A DNA stretch of 64,000 nucleotides from positions 120,248 to 184,247 of the forward strand of contig NZ_JACXAE010000027.1 of the NCBI RefSeq assembly GCF_014698965.1, written 5' to 3'. Positions 47,401 to 55,518 of this stretch are shown piece by piece. A program made the position numbers and the translations under genes. The notes under the pieces were generated by a model. The model did no database searches. It saw only the letters and a list, made by a program, of their open reading frames with translations, and was not told where the DNA came from. Within the stretch, counting starts at the first letter, position 1. The number at the start of each line of letters is the position of its first letter. The stretch comes from Iningainema tapete BLCC-T55. GTDB taxonomy: Bacteria > Cyanobacteriota > Cyanobacteriia > Cyanobacteriales > Nostocaceae.

Positions 47401-49338
47401 GACATCTATTGTGTTGTCGAGAACTGGAGCAGTGTTGACGCTAATTGCCGCAGTATCAGTCGTACTACTAAAAGCTGTAACACCAGCTACGGTGGTGTCG
47501 AGCATTTTTCCGTTAGTGCCAGTAGTTTGATCCCAAGCATGGAAAGTGATCAGGTCGCTGATAGTGCCTGTGTAGTCGGTATTCGGCTGGAAGTACAAGC
47601 GAGTCATGCCATCAGCCGCTAGCAGTAGAGCGCTGGTTTGAGAAACATTGGTCAGTGGTGTCCAGTTGGCGCCATCGTTGATGCTGTAGAACAAACTACC
47701 GTCGGTGATGTTGATACTAGTAATGGCAATTCCGGTCATTGCTCCCATGTCAGGGTCGGTGACGTTAGCACCTGTAACCATGAGCTTGACTAGTTCTGAC
47801 ACGAGAGTACCAGCTGGCTGACCATCAGTAGGTGCAAGAGTATTTTTGCTCACATCCCCTAGCTTGACTTCAATGCTGCTGTCGAGGACGGGTGCAGTGT
47901 TGACGATAATTGCCGCAGTATCAGTCGCACTACTAAAAGCAGTAACGCCAGCTACGGTAGTGTCCGTCATCTGACCGTTAGTGCCAGTAGTTTGATCCCA
48001 AGCATGGAAGGTAATGACATCACTGACAATGCCCGTGTAATCGGCTGTGGGCTGGAAGTACAAGCGGGTCATGCTGTCAGCCGCTAGCACTAAAGCGCTG
48101 GTTTGAGAAACATTGATTAGTTTTGTCCAGTTAGCACCATCGTTGATGCTGTAGAATAAACTACCACTACTGCTGATGCCAGTGATGGCAATACCAGTCA
48201 TTGCGCCAGTGTCTGGATCTATGACGTTAGCACCATCCGTAAGCTTGACTAGTTGCGAAACTAAAGTACCAACTACTTGACCATCAACAGGTGCAAGAGC
48301 ATTTTTGCTCACATCTCCAAGTTTGACATCAACGCTGTTATCGAGGACGGGAGAAGTGTTGACGCTAATTGCCACAGTATCAGTCATACTACTAAAAGCA
48401 GTAGAGTCCCCGTTAGTAGTGGTATCGGCTAATAGACCATTAAAGCCAGTACTTTGGTCCCAAGCACGGAAGGTAATGAGGTTGCTGACAGTGCCCGTGT
48501 AGTCGGTATTCGGCTGGAAGTACACGCGGGTTAAAGCATCAGCCGCCAGCTGCAAGGCTTGAGCGTCGCTTACCCCCACTTCTGATATATCGAGCCAATT
48601 GCTGCCATCATCAACACTGTAGTACAAAGTGCCGTTGGAGATGTCTACACTAGTAATTGCAATTCCCGTGTCTGTACTATCTGAGTCAGTGACGTTAGTA
48701 CTTAGGCTGACTAGAGAAGAAACTAGAGTTCCAACCGCCCCTGCTGGTGCGCCAGTATTTTTGCTTATATCTCCAAGCTTAATTTCCTTAGTACTATCGA
48801 GGATGGGTGCAGCAAGTACTCCAGGATATGCAGCAAGGGCTTCTTGCTGGAATGCCAGGGTTTGAACTCCTCCAACTGCCGATCCAACTGTGACTTCTAA
48901 GTCCCAGTTACCACCTAATGCAGCGTTACCCGTTTTGGTGGTAGAGGCGGCAATATTTGCTCCAGTCAGTTGGTGTAACTTAGCGATAAATTCTGCCCCA
49001 GCGTCACCTGCAGCGACGTTACAACCGTAGAGGAGGAGGGAGGGGGAGTGGGGGAGAGAGGGAGTGGGGGGGAACCAGGTTTGTAGTTGTTCTGCATAGC
49101 CTTCTAGAGTACTGAGGCTGAGTTCGCTGTTGCCCAGATAGAGGGTTCCTGGAGAGCCGTGAGAGACAATATGGATACTTTCTACTCCACTGCGCTCTGA
49201 TAGTATCTGAGTAATTTGTGCTACTCCATTTTTTTCAGGTTCAAGAACAATAGCCTCAATACCTGTTACAACAAATTTCAGTAAAATTTCGTAGAAACTT
49301 ACAGAAGAATCAACAAAAAGAATGCTTGTATTTTTCAT
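44440..49338 (-). CDS. giant DUF4347 / repeat / DUF4114 secreted-type protein
   Basis: A 1632-aa protein without a Sec leader. Residues 1-170 form a DUF4347 domain (ESIHIVSHGSPGTLYLG and LLLYGCNVAAGDAG). Seven repeats of about 140 residues follow. Each starts near P.LD...VKLGDVSKN, continues with GTLVSELVKL and TGIAIT, then LFYSINDGANW, TRLYFQP..DYTGTVSDLITFHAWDQTTG. A run of 17 Asp follows the seventh. The C-terminal part has a DUF4114 domain ending FEDMPNGGDMDYNDITVKM. Layout and lack of a leader match type I secretion substrates, and an exporter gene pair lies just upstream. Probably a surface or adhesin protein. Repeats are near-identical at DNA level. Confidence 0.85.
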   Translation of the reverse strand: MKNTSILFVDSSVSFYEILLKFVVTGIEAIVLEPEKNGVAQITQILSERSGVESIHIVSHGSPGTLYLGNSELSLSTLEGYAEQLQTWFPPTPSLPHSPSLLLYGCNVAAGDAGAEFIAKLHQLTGANIAASTTKTGNAALGGNWDLEVTVGSAVGGVQTLAFQQEALAAYPGVLAAPILDSTKEIKLGDISKNTGAPAGAVGTLVSSLVSLSTNVTDSDSTDTGIAITSVDISNGTLYYSVDDGSNWLDISEVGVSDAQALQLAADALTRVYFQPNTDYTGTVSNLITFRAWDQSTGFNGLLADTTTNGDSTAFSSMTDTVAISVNTSPVLDNSVDVKLGDVSKNALAPVDGQVVGTLVSQLVKLTDGANVIDPDTGAMTGIAITGISSSGSLFYSINDGANWTKLINVSQTSALVLAADSMTRLYFQPTADYTGIVSDVITFHAWDQTTGTNGQMTDTTVAGVTAFSSATDTAAIIVNTAPVLDSSIEVKLGDVSKNTLAPTDGQPAGTLVSELVKLMVTGANVTDPDMGAMTGIAITSINITDGSLFYSINDGANWTPLTNVSQTSALLLAADGMTRLYFQPNTDYTGTISDLITFHAWDQTTGTNGKMLDTTVAGVTAFSSTTDTAAISVNTAPVLDNTIDVKLGEVNKNATAPVDGQQVGILISELVKLTGTGTDANVTDPDTGAMTGIAITTFDSNNGSLFYSINDGANWTKLTSVSQTSALLLAADGITRLYFQPTANYTGTISDLITFHAWDQTTGMNGKMTDTTVASVTAFSSATDTAAITVKDVTTPNTAPTLNSSVDVKLKEVNKNATAPVDGQQVGTLVSELVKLTGTGANVTDPDTGAMTGIAITGISTNGDLFYSINDGANWTKLTSVSQTSALLLAANTSTRLYFQPTANYTGTVSDVITFSAWDQTTGTNGQTGVDTTVSGMTTFSTATDVAAITVKEATTNTAPTFKDTEVKFKAISKNAGEAKGTVGTLVSDLVKLGVHITDSDPNSLTGIAITNTNTTNGSLFYSLDDGKEWKTLSVSQNSAFLLAANLSTRIYFQPKASFNGKISDAITFRAWDQTVGNNGSTFDATNGFTDAFSNVTKTAFISVNTTPTLSNITVNLNAIDKGAGVPKGQVGTLISSIVSKGGNVTDDDTDALTGIAITSLDTTKGSWFYSINNGTEWKALTSVSITNALLLASDTSTRIYFQPNANFSGDLGSAISFRAWDQTIGSNGLTFDTTDSFTNAFSSVTGSAALTVKNIINDDDDDDDDDDDDDDDDDNDDKGNTNNTGKTGFSLKVKSKNIFQFEGDSNSSSSDKVKIKISLSQTSSNFVNELGVCVVDDDEGKINGIAPGAQGYVQAAMARAKVIFSSIANLPSGFDTDLSSVLEFSSQTRLRFFLVKNSTVDAVVGGSNAEVLFADASQDVIDKGNGEFSLAWKTSSNISVSQDFTVSLKTTNEAAPLGTALQGTSQGELLDFRTVTSQVKAEFTVNREAAYNNCIGFYKIADINGGIDIDGDGKADLRPGEAGYAQAAVRDRLTGMELKVGNQTTATFSGTFAAGSLFAPFLIANGSAEDFLSGKGNKDLDVKFTFLGANSGNVDHVRLLGNNCFGFEDMPNGGDMDYNDITVKMKFSVG
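45497..45565. repeat. trinucleotide microsatellite encoding poly-Asp
   Basis: About 69 bases of GTC/ATC triplets (plus strand) code on the minus strand for 20 residues, all Asp or Asn. The run joins the last repeat to the C-terminal domains. It is probably slippage-prone. Confidence 0.85.
45600..48800. repeat. seven coding repeats of about 420 bases
   Basis: Modules with shared phrases such as AGTTTTGTCCAGTTAGCACC and GTTTGATCCCAAGCA recur through the giant gene every 390-430 bases. They encode seven similar domains of about 140 aa. The repeat array is a likely site of recombination and copy-number change. Confidence 0.85.
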
Positions 49339-49776
49339 ATCTGGTTACTTACCAGTACTAAAGTCTTACATTTACATCGTTCCCAAAAATCGCATGTAAT
49401 TTTCATGAGTTAACAACAAAGATCAGCTTTTTTTGAAAAAATTTTACATAACATTTGCTCTAAGTAGCTCACAGCTTAGCTAACCAAGTAAAAAGCGTGT
49501 AAATATAAATTTATATGAATAATATTTCAGTAAAATTGCTGAGGTGGTTCAAGAAATAAAAAATTTAAACTACAATGTCAATAGAGCGATCGCTCACTGC
49601 CCATTGCTGATGGGAAATGAGTACCAAGTGACCAAATTTACAGGTAATGACTCAATCATTTCTCCCACCTTCCCTAACCTCAAACTGACTGCACAGCAGG
49701 TTTTTGATTCGGCTCGGTAAATATTAGTTTCTCTTCAATTGTGCGATCGCTTCTTGATATACAAAAAGCAGCAAAA
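49339..49776. other. gap containing a Uma2-type remnant
   Basis: The left part is AT-rich without a gene; the giant protein's promoter should lie here. The right part holds the C-terminal fragment listed next. The intact gene is not present. Confidence 0.5.
49610..49720 (+). pseudogene. remnant of a Uma2-family endonuclease
   Basis: 36 codons from ATG 49610 to TAA 49718 read MGNEYQVTKFTGNDSIISPTFPNLKLTAQQVFDSAR (given here only as its start GNEYQVTKF, middle GNDSIISPTFPNL and end LTAQQVF). The order EYQV..F.GND.IISPTFP.L.LTA.Q is the usual C-terminus of the Uma2/DUF820 restriction-endonuclease-fold family, which is multi-copy in cyanobacteria. The preceding codons in frame (IAHCPLL) may also belong to it, but the catalytic part is gone. 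Confidence 0.6.
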
Positions 49777-52413
49777 TCAAAAACTCACCGAAAAAGTCCC
49801 TAGAACTGTAAACGGTTCACCATAAAACACTGCATTTCGATCGCGAGCGCTCTCAAAATAGTCCAAATCAAAAAGGTTCTTAAAATTCAGCCCCACTCGC
49901 CAATTGTTACGACGGTAAAAAATCGTCGTATCGGTTCGCACATAACTAGGTAATGTGAATGTATTTGCCAAATCTCCCTTTCTGTCACCAACAAAAAATA
50001 ACCCTCCACCAAAACCCAAACCCTTCAAACCTCCACTTTGAATTTCATATGTAGCCCATAAACTTGCACTATGTCTTGGCACGTTGTTCGGTTGATTTCC
50101 CTGGAAATTGGGTCTAGTATCTTGAGTGAATTCTGCATCAGTGTAGCTATAGGTGGCAATCAAATTTAACCCTGGTATTGGTTGACCGACTATATCTAAT
50201 TCAATCCCTTTACTTTGCTGTTCGCCTATTTGGATGCTCAAGTTGGATCTACCAGGAGTAGGATCGGGTACAACAATGTTTTGCTTAGTGATTTGGTAAG
50301 CAGCTATTGTCGCTGAAAGTCTGCCATCCAGAAACTCTGTTTTGACACCCACTTCATATTGTTCACCCTTGGTTGGCTTAAACGGTGTATTGTCGGCATT
50401 GATAGTAAATAAACCTGCTGGCAAAAATGAGCGACTGTAACTAGCATACAAGGAAACAGGCTTAATTGGTTGATAGATAATTCCAACACGAGGACTGAAA
50501 GCTGAGTCGTTTTGCTTGACTGTTGTGTTGGTTAGCCTTAGCCTGTTATCCTGCGATTGATCTACCCAATCAAAGCGTCCGCCTAAGAGAATTTTTAGGT
50601 TATCTGTTAATGAGATTAAGTTTTGGGCATAAACGCCAATGATATTTTGTCGATCAAAAATGTCAGTACTCTTGGTAATAAACTGGACTGGGGATCTTTC
50701 ATAAATTGGATTGAATAAGTTGAGCGATGGTAAGGTGGTAGTGCGTCTTATAGTCTCAGAGGATGCCCAAAACAAGTCAAAACCAAATAGGAGATCATGC
50801 TTGATACTACCAGTTGTGACCTTGCCGATTAAATCGGTTTGTAAAGTGTAGTATTGTGCATCTGTTGTTCCCCGAAATGCCGTGCGTGTTACAGTTCTGT
50901 TATCAGCTGCAAGAGCAGGAGAAATAATATCTTCATCAACATCAAAGATTTCTGCATTGAATGCATTACGCACTGACCAATTGTCACTAAACTTGTGTTG
51001 TAAACGATAACCAACAAGGGTATCGTTGTATCTCTGGTTCTCTAACTTTGGGTCGTCTATAAATCTAGATTTTGGCACACGCCCAAAGGGATTTGGTAAT
51101 ACAGTGCCTACCGCAGGTAAGCCATCATAGTCTGGTATGGAACTGCGCTGATAATCAGCTTCAAGTGTTAGAGTTGTATTTTTGCCTAAGTCAAAACTGA
51201 ATACAGGCGCGATCGCAATCCGTTCAGCATCAACGAAATCAACAAAACTACCAGATGTGCGATAAGCTGCATTCAATCGGTATCGTGCAGTTTTATCTGT
51301 ATTTAAAGGACCAGAAATATCAATTGCAGGGCGATAAAAATCATAGCTACCAACTGTCAATTCAGCAGCATAGTAGGGAGCTGCTAGCGGTTGCTTAGTT
51401 GTAGTATTAATAATTCCACCGGGTTCAGCTTGTCCGTAAAGCACTGAAGCTGGACCTTTAAGAACTTCTACTTGTTCAATGTTAGCAGTTTCCGAAAATA
51501 AACGACCCCTTAGCCTCAGACCATTAACATAATTACTACCGTTTAAGCTACCAGTTGTAAAGCCTCGAATTGTAAATTGGTTGGGAAACGAAGTTAAACC
51601 ACCAGTAGCTCCTAACGAAACACCACTCACATTACGGATCGCATCAATCAAATTGACAGCTTTTTGATCCTCTAGTACTTGTCGGGGAATCACTTGAATT
51701 GAAGCGGGAATATCGCGGATGGGGGTATCGGTTTTAGTCGCAGTTGTCGCGTTCGTTACACGGTAAGCGTCAAGCTCTCCCGTCACTACCAACTCAATCG
51801 GTTCATCACCAGAAGCTGATGGTTTTGGCTGGGTTTGACTCTCTGGTTGATCTTGTTCAGGCTGTGGTTGTGTTTGAGGTTGCGGTTGCGGCTTTGCGGG
51901 TGCAGTACTTGCAACGCTAAAAATTAAACCTTCATCTGGACTGTCAAACAGCTCTACCACTGGTATAGTAGCTTCACCTGTCACCCTCACTTGGATAGTA
52001 TTGGCGTTAGAATTGATTACAGTTATCTCAGTAATTCCCGCGATAGGTTGTTCGGAGCGGAATATGAATGTATTGCCTGAAGGTAAACGTAGTTGCGCGT
52101 TGGTGATGTCAGCGATAAAGCTATTACCTGTACTGCGATTTGCAATTTGTAATTGTGAGCCTTTGGCTGTCTGTAAAATTATCTCCACACCTTTGTTAGT
52201 GGGATTTGCTTTGACGCCTGTAACTGACACGATTTCAGGTGTGGGCGACTGCACTAACAATCTAGCGCTGGCAATTGGACGTTGTATTTCACTCAATCGG
52301 CGAATGTGTTTATTTGGTGCGAGAGAACGTACTTCTTGCCCAAAAACAGGATTTGGACTCAATACCCAAACCGATCCGACTAGTAACAGAACTTTTTGTA
52401 GTTGCCCTTTCAT
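49777..52413 (-). CDS. TonB-dependent siderophore receptor with N-terminal AMIN domain
   Basis: 878 aa. ATG 52413 is chosen because GGAGGAAA lies just upstream and a signal peptide follows (MKGQLQKVLLLVGSVWVLSPNPVFG); the frame runs 23 codons further up without support. Order: signal, AMIN domain (about 45-155, peptidoglycan or surface binding), Pro/Gln-rich linker, TonB box region ELVVTGELDAYRV, plug (IPRQVLEDQKAVNLIDAIRNVSGV...QVEVLKGPASVLYGQAEPGGIINTTTK) and 22-strand barrel ending in Phe (GTFSVSF). It resembles FhuA/FpvA-type ferric-siderophore receptors. Promoter with a Fur-like site precedes it. Confidence 0.94.
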   Translation of the reverse strand: MKGQLQKVLLLVGSVWVLSPNPVFGQEVRSLAPNKHIRRLSEIQRPIASARLLVQSPTPEIVSVTGVKANPTNKGVEIILQTAKGSQLQIANRSTGNSFIADITNAQLRLPSGNTFIFRSEQPIAGITEITVINSNANTIQVRVTGEATIPVVELFDSPDEGLIFSVASTAPAKPQPQPQTQPQPEQDQPESQTQPKPSASGDEPIELVVTGELDAYRVTNATTATKTDTPIRDIPASIQVIPRQVLEDQKAVNLIDAIRNVSGVSLGATGGLTSFPNQFTIRGFTTGSLNGSNYVNGLRLRGRLFSETANIEQVEVLKGPASVLYGQAEPGGIINTTTKQPLAAPYYAAELTVGSYDFYRPAIDISGPLNTDKTARYRLNAAYRTSGSFVDFVDAERIAIAPVFSFDLGKNTTLTLEADYQRSSIPDYDGLPAVGTVLPNPFGRVPKSRFIDDPKLENQRYNDTLVGYRLQHKFSDNWSVRNAFNAEIFDVDEDIISPALAADNRTVTRTAFRGTTDAQYYTLQTDLIGKVTTGSIKHDLLFGFDLFWASSETIRRTTTLPSLNLFNPIYERSPVQFITKSTDIFDRQNIIGVYAQNLISLTDNLKILLGGRFDWVDQSQDNRLRLTNTTVKQNDSAFSPRVGIIYQPIKPVSLYASYSRSFLPAGLFTINADNTPFKPTKGEQYEVGVKTEFLDGRLSATIAAYQITKQNIVVPDPTPGRSNLSIQIGEQQSKGIELDIVGQPIPGLNLIATYSYTDAEFTQDTRPNFQGNQPNNVPRHSASLWATYEIQSGGLKGLGFGGGLFFVGDRKGDLANTFTLPSYVRTDTTIFYRRNNWRVGLNFKNLFDLDYFESARDRNAVFYGEPFTVLGTFSVSF

Positions 52414-52550
52414 TTGTTTCCTCCACACCACATTACCGCCGCTGGAGTCGCCAAGATGGAGGAATGAGTTAATCGGAATCACTCATTCCCCCATGCGATC
52501 GCTCCGCCGGAATTGTTGCAATTATTTAGTGAGTATCACTAATTTATTTA
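52414..52550 (-). promoter_or_regulatory. structured 5' leader of the receptor gene
   Basis: Between the promoter and the receptor start lies a hairpin with perfect arms 52462-52469 (GAATGAGT) and 52481-52488 (ACTCATTC), extended by GGGGG facing CCTCC. The element GGGGAATG is shared with the leader of the PepSY gene. Confidence 0.45.
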
Positions 52551-52559
52551 CTTGAGAGT

Positions 52560-52600
52560 AGTTTACAGTTAAAAGCAAATTCATGCAAATAATTGTCAAG
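52560..52600 (-). promoter_or_regulatory. receptor gene promoter with Fur-like site
   Basis: On the minus strand: -35 TTGCAT (52583-52588), 17-base spacer, -10 TAAACT (52560-52565). An A/T-rich sequence TTGACAATTATTTGC (52585-52600) overlaps the -35 and resembles half of a Fur box. The same architecture with a better Fur match precedes the PepSY gene, which supports both. Iron-dependent repression is an inference. Confidence 0.55.
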
Positions 52601-52603
52601 AAT

Positions 52604-53755
52604 TCATGTTTGCTCTCGACGCTGGGCGGAAAGTTCTATTGCAGGTTTGCGTTGGACAGATTTACCTCGGTAGCGATACCACCACATTACAAAGCCAGTG
52701 ATGAATAGAATGAGCGGTGTAAGTCCGACAAATACATAGAAAATGCGAGATGGCAATCCCCAAAAAGTACCAAAGTGTATTGGTCCAAAGGTTTGGAAAA
52801 TTCGGTCAGCCCGTGATGGTTCTAAGCCATTTTTCAGTTGCACCACTTTGCCTGTATACTGATCGAGATAAACTTGAGAGTAACCGTACTCATTTGTTTC
52901 TTGAGGCTGTTTTTTGCCGATCCTAAACACTCCTTCTTTTGTCAATGGTAGGCGGATATAAGTGGTGACAGCACCAGGTATGGCAGCATCAGCTTTTTGA
53001 AGAATTTCGCTTAGTCCCAACGATGACTTGCCCTCTATCGGTTGAGACACTGGATAGGGTAGAATAGGAGTTAGGGTAGCAACGTGGATCGCAGGCTTAG
53101 AGAATTCCCAAAAATTCCAGCAAACGCCAGTGAAGGCAATCATAGTCAAGAATACAGCTGCGATCGCGCCGATGAGTTTATGAACATCAAAGTTAACTCG
53201 CTTGGGATGTGCATCCCATTTAATTTTGAAACCTGCAATCAACTTTCGCCAACCAGGCCATAAAACAATCCCTGTAATGCTAAGAATCAACAGCACAAAA
53301 GCCACAATCCCGGCAATGACTTCTCCAACTTTACCTGCGAGAAGTTGGTAGTGGAGTTTGAATATCAACCCAATCTCTGAAGTATCCCACACTTGAGAAC
53401 CCATAATCTTACCTGTGTAAGGGTTAACAAAAACTTCCGTTCGTTGTTCATTGGGAGATTGTAGTAAGACTCGATAGGGAGTTTGGGCATCTCCAACGGT
53501 GTTGATGCCTAGCAGTTTTAAATCAGGTTGTGATGCATAGGCAGTTTTGACAGTATCTAGTACCGATTCTACCGGAACGCGCTGCTGCCCCACGCTCACT
53601 TGACCAAACTGCTGAGTGACGAGAAATTGACTGATTTCCTTCTCAAATACCAGCAAACTGCCAGTTAACCCGATGATAATCAGCACCAGTCCTACGACTA
53701 AGCCCAGGTAGCGGTGTAAGTAGAATGTAATATCCCGTATTTGTTTAGCTCTCAT
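52604..53755 (-). CDS. PepSY-associated membrane protein
   Basis: A 383-aa inner-membrane protein with PepSY_TM domain: MRAKQIRDITFYLHRYLGLVVGLVLIIIGLTGSLLVFEKEI begins it, followed by a periplasmic PepSY segment and three more helices with WPGWRKLIAGFKIKWDAHPKRVNFDVHKLIGAIAAVFLTMIAFTG and a Trp/Tyr/Arg-rich end. ATG 53755 replaces a start 23 codons upstream. Proteins of this family neighbour TonB siderophore receptors and are suspected to reduce ferric siderophores with heme in the membrane. The next gene is a TonB receptor with a matching promoter, which fits. Confidence 0.88.
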   Translation of the reverse strand: MRAKQIRDITFYLHRYLGLVVGLVLIIIGLTGSLLVFEKEISQFLVTQQFGQVSVGQQRVPVESVLDTVKTAYASQPDLKLLGINTVGDAQTPYRVLLQSPNEQRTEVFVNPYTGKIMGSQVWDTSEIGLIFKLHYQLLAGKVGEVIAGIVAFVLLILSITGIVLWPGWRKLIAGFKIKWDAHPKRVNFDVHKLIGAIAAVFLTMIAFTGVCWNFWEFSKPAIHVATLTPILPYPVSQPIEGKSSLGLSEILQKADAAIPGAVTTYIRLPLTKEGVFRIGKKQPQETNEYGYSQVYLDQYTGKVVQLKNGLEPSRADRIFQTFGPIHFGTFWGLPSRIFYVFVGLTPLILFITGFVMWWYRYRGKSVQRKPAIELSAQRREQT

Positions 53756-53804
53756 AGTAAATGCGCTTGTTATTTCTTTGGAAGCGAGTGTACCCCATTC
53801 CCCA

Positions 53805-53822
53805 GCACCATCAAGATGGTGC
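53805..53822 (-). promoter_or_regulatory. leader hairpin of the PepSY gene
   Basis: GCACCATC (53805-53812) faces GATGGTGC (53815-53822) with a two-base loop, in the transcribed leader about 50 bases ahead of the start codon. Confidence 0.5.
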
Positions 53823-53864
53823 AATTATTGCCAATAGTTGGCAAGTATCGTCGATTTACTTGAG

Positions 53865-53908
53865 AGTATACAGTTAAAGGCTCATTAATACAAATGATTA
53901 TCAATATT
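53865..53908 (-). promoter_or_regulatory. PepSY gene promoter with Fur box
   Basis: On the minus strand: -35 TTGTAT (53888-53893), 17-base spacer, -10 TATACT (53865-53870). Overlapping the -35 is AATATTGATAATCATTTG (53891-53908), a good match to the inverted GATAAT/ATTATC Fur consensus. The bases downstream of the -10 (CTCTCAAGTAAAT) are identical to those in the receptor promoter, so the two regions are duplicates. Confidence 0.65.
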
Positions 53909-53974
53909 TGATCATATTTTTGCGTATAGGGGTTGTTGCGTAGCGCGTTTTACGTTTTTCGCTCTGCGTCAAGT

Positions 53975-54003
53975 AGATCCCCGACTTCTTAAAGAAGTCG
54001 GGA
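53975..54003. repeat. second copy of the AGATCCCC..CTTCTT palindrome
   Basis: AGATCCCCGACTTCTT faces AAGAAGTCGGG with one-base loop; right arm truncated compared with the copy at 4101-4133. Found just upstream of the mobile-element mosaic. Confidence 0.75.
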
Positions 54004-54537
54004 ACCTGCAAAACTTTAAGTATAATTAAAAACTTAATATGAGTTTATTTAGTATTATTACTGAATATATAACAGACTGATGATATTGAACTGGTGTTTG
54101 TAGAGCTACCCAAATTTAAAAAAGAACTGAACGAACTAGAAACACTAACTGATAAATGGCTGTACTTTCTTAAGTCAGCAAATAAACTCAAATAAGTGCC
54201 ACCAACTATGGATGAAGTACCAGCAATTCACCAAGCATTTGAAGTAGCAAAACAAAGTAAGCTCAGTAAAAAAGAGTTAGAAGTGTTAGAAAAACGGGAA
54301 ATGTTTTTACATGATAGTCGCAATGCTATTCTCAAGGCGCGTTTGGACGGAGAAGCTAAGGGACGAGAAGAAGGACGAGAAGAAGAGACATCTCCGAGAA
54401 CTGTAAAACCGCTCTGTGACTAGTTTATAATCTACAAATACAAGTGAGGCACATTAGCTAGCCTACACGGTATAATAGGGGTTAGAGATATTTATTGTTG
54501 CTAATAAGATAAAAAAGTATAGTTATGTGCGTTAATT

Positions 54538-55518
54538 TTATGTTGATAAAATTGGATGTATTTCAGTTGGTAAAATTAGCGCTCTAATTCGTAATCTTAC
54601 TAACCCACAAATCGTCAAAATTACTTGTTCATATTTTTGGGAACTTAATCTAAATCTGTCTTGAACAACTCGAAATATTTTTACCGAGCGGATTCGGTGT
54701 TCAACAAATACCCGTTTAGCTGAAAAGTTTCTATTTGATTCTTTCTGTTCAGTTGTTAACTCTCCATTTTTTGGTTTCTTGATTGGAGTCTCAATTAAAT
54801 CTTCCCCTTTATAACCTAAATCTCCTTTAAATCTTTGTTTGGGAGCAAAGCTATCTCGATTCTCTCGAAACAACGTTATATCACTTTTAGGACCTGGTTC
54901 ACCAGCCACAACATCAACAATGTCTCTCCCATCTGGTAAAATAATTATCTGACTTTTAAATGTGTGATCACAATATTTTCCCGAGTAGTATTTTTTCTGC
55001 TCATCATTATCTACGGGTCTTTCCCTGACTTGTTCGTAGCTATCTACTGTTAGTTGATATTCTGTGAGTATTTCTTTTACTACTTCATAGTCACTAGCTT
55101 TTTTTTTAACTTGTTCAAGTAAACTTGATGGGAGCAATTCTCGTGTGGAACGGAAACCAATAATTAAATGTATCATTTGCCGTGGACTCACTGACTCCAA
55201 ATTGAATACCAAGAAGTTGAAAGGTTGTGAGTCCAGTGCTGAAGACGGGTTTCCCGTCGCAGGCAACTGGCGAACCCGGAGGGTCATATGTCGGAGATAA
55301 ACCAAAGTTAAAATTATTTGTGTTCTCACCGAAAGTTTTGGTTTTCTACCACCGCCACCTCTAATAATTCTAGTTTTTTTTGATTCGATTAAAGATTGTT
55401 TTTCATCATGTAATTTTTCCGCATTTTCTATAAGTATTTGTAGCTCGGTATATCCCAGACCAATTAATCGCGCTCGTTCTTGAGGTTTCGATTCAATATA
55501 ATTCAGTATATCACTCAT
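54538..55518 (-). pseudogene. IS transposase disrupted by a 56-nt insert
   Basis: A DDE transposase with HTH_Tnp_4 start (MSDILNYIESKPQERARLIGLGYTELQ) at ATG 55518 and DDE_Tnp_4-type core (KKYYSGKYCDHTFKSQIIILPDGRDIVDVVAGEPGPKSDITLFRE...GDLGYKGEDLIETPIKKP). The middle is abnormal: a 56-nt insert (55227-55282) follows RHMT and shifts the frame, and a single extra base near TTTCCGTTCCAC restores it. The frame stays open by chance, but the expected TTFQLLGIQFGVSESTANDTFNYW is now read in another frame. Transposition activity is presumably lost. Confidence 0.85.
55227..55282. repeat. 56-nt mini-element inside the transposase gene
   Basis: The insert has the internal palindromic core GACGGGTTTCCCGTC and flanking GGCAACTGGCGAACCC, a small dispersed repeat type. 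Removing these 56 bases and one extra base downstream restores the transposase reading frame, since 57 is divisible by three. Confidence 0.8.

Noticed and set aside
45600..48800. Repeat array considered as a CRISPR locus
   Set aside because: Repeat units are about 420 bases, coding and in frame; there are no short spacers or cas genes.
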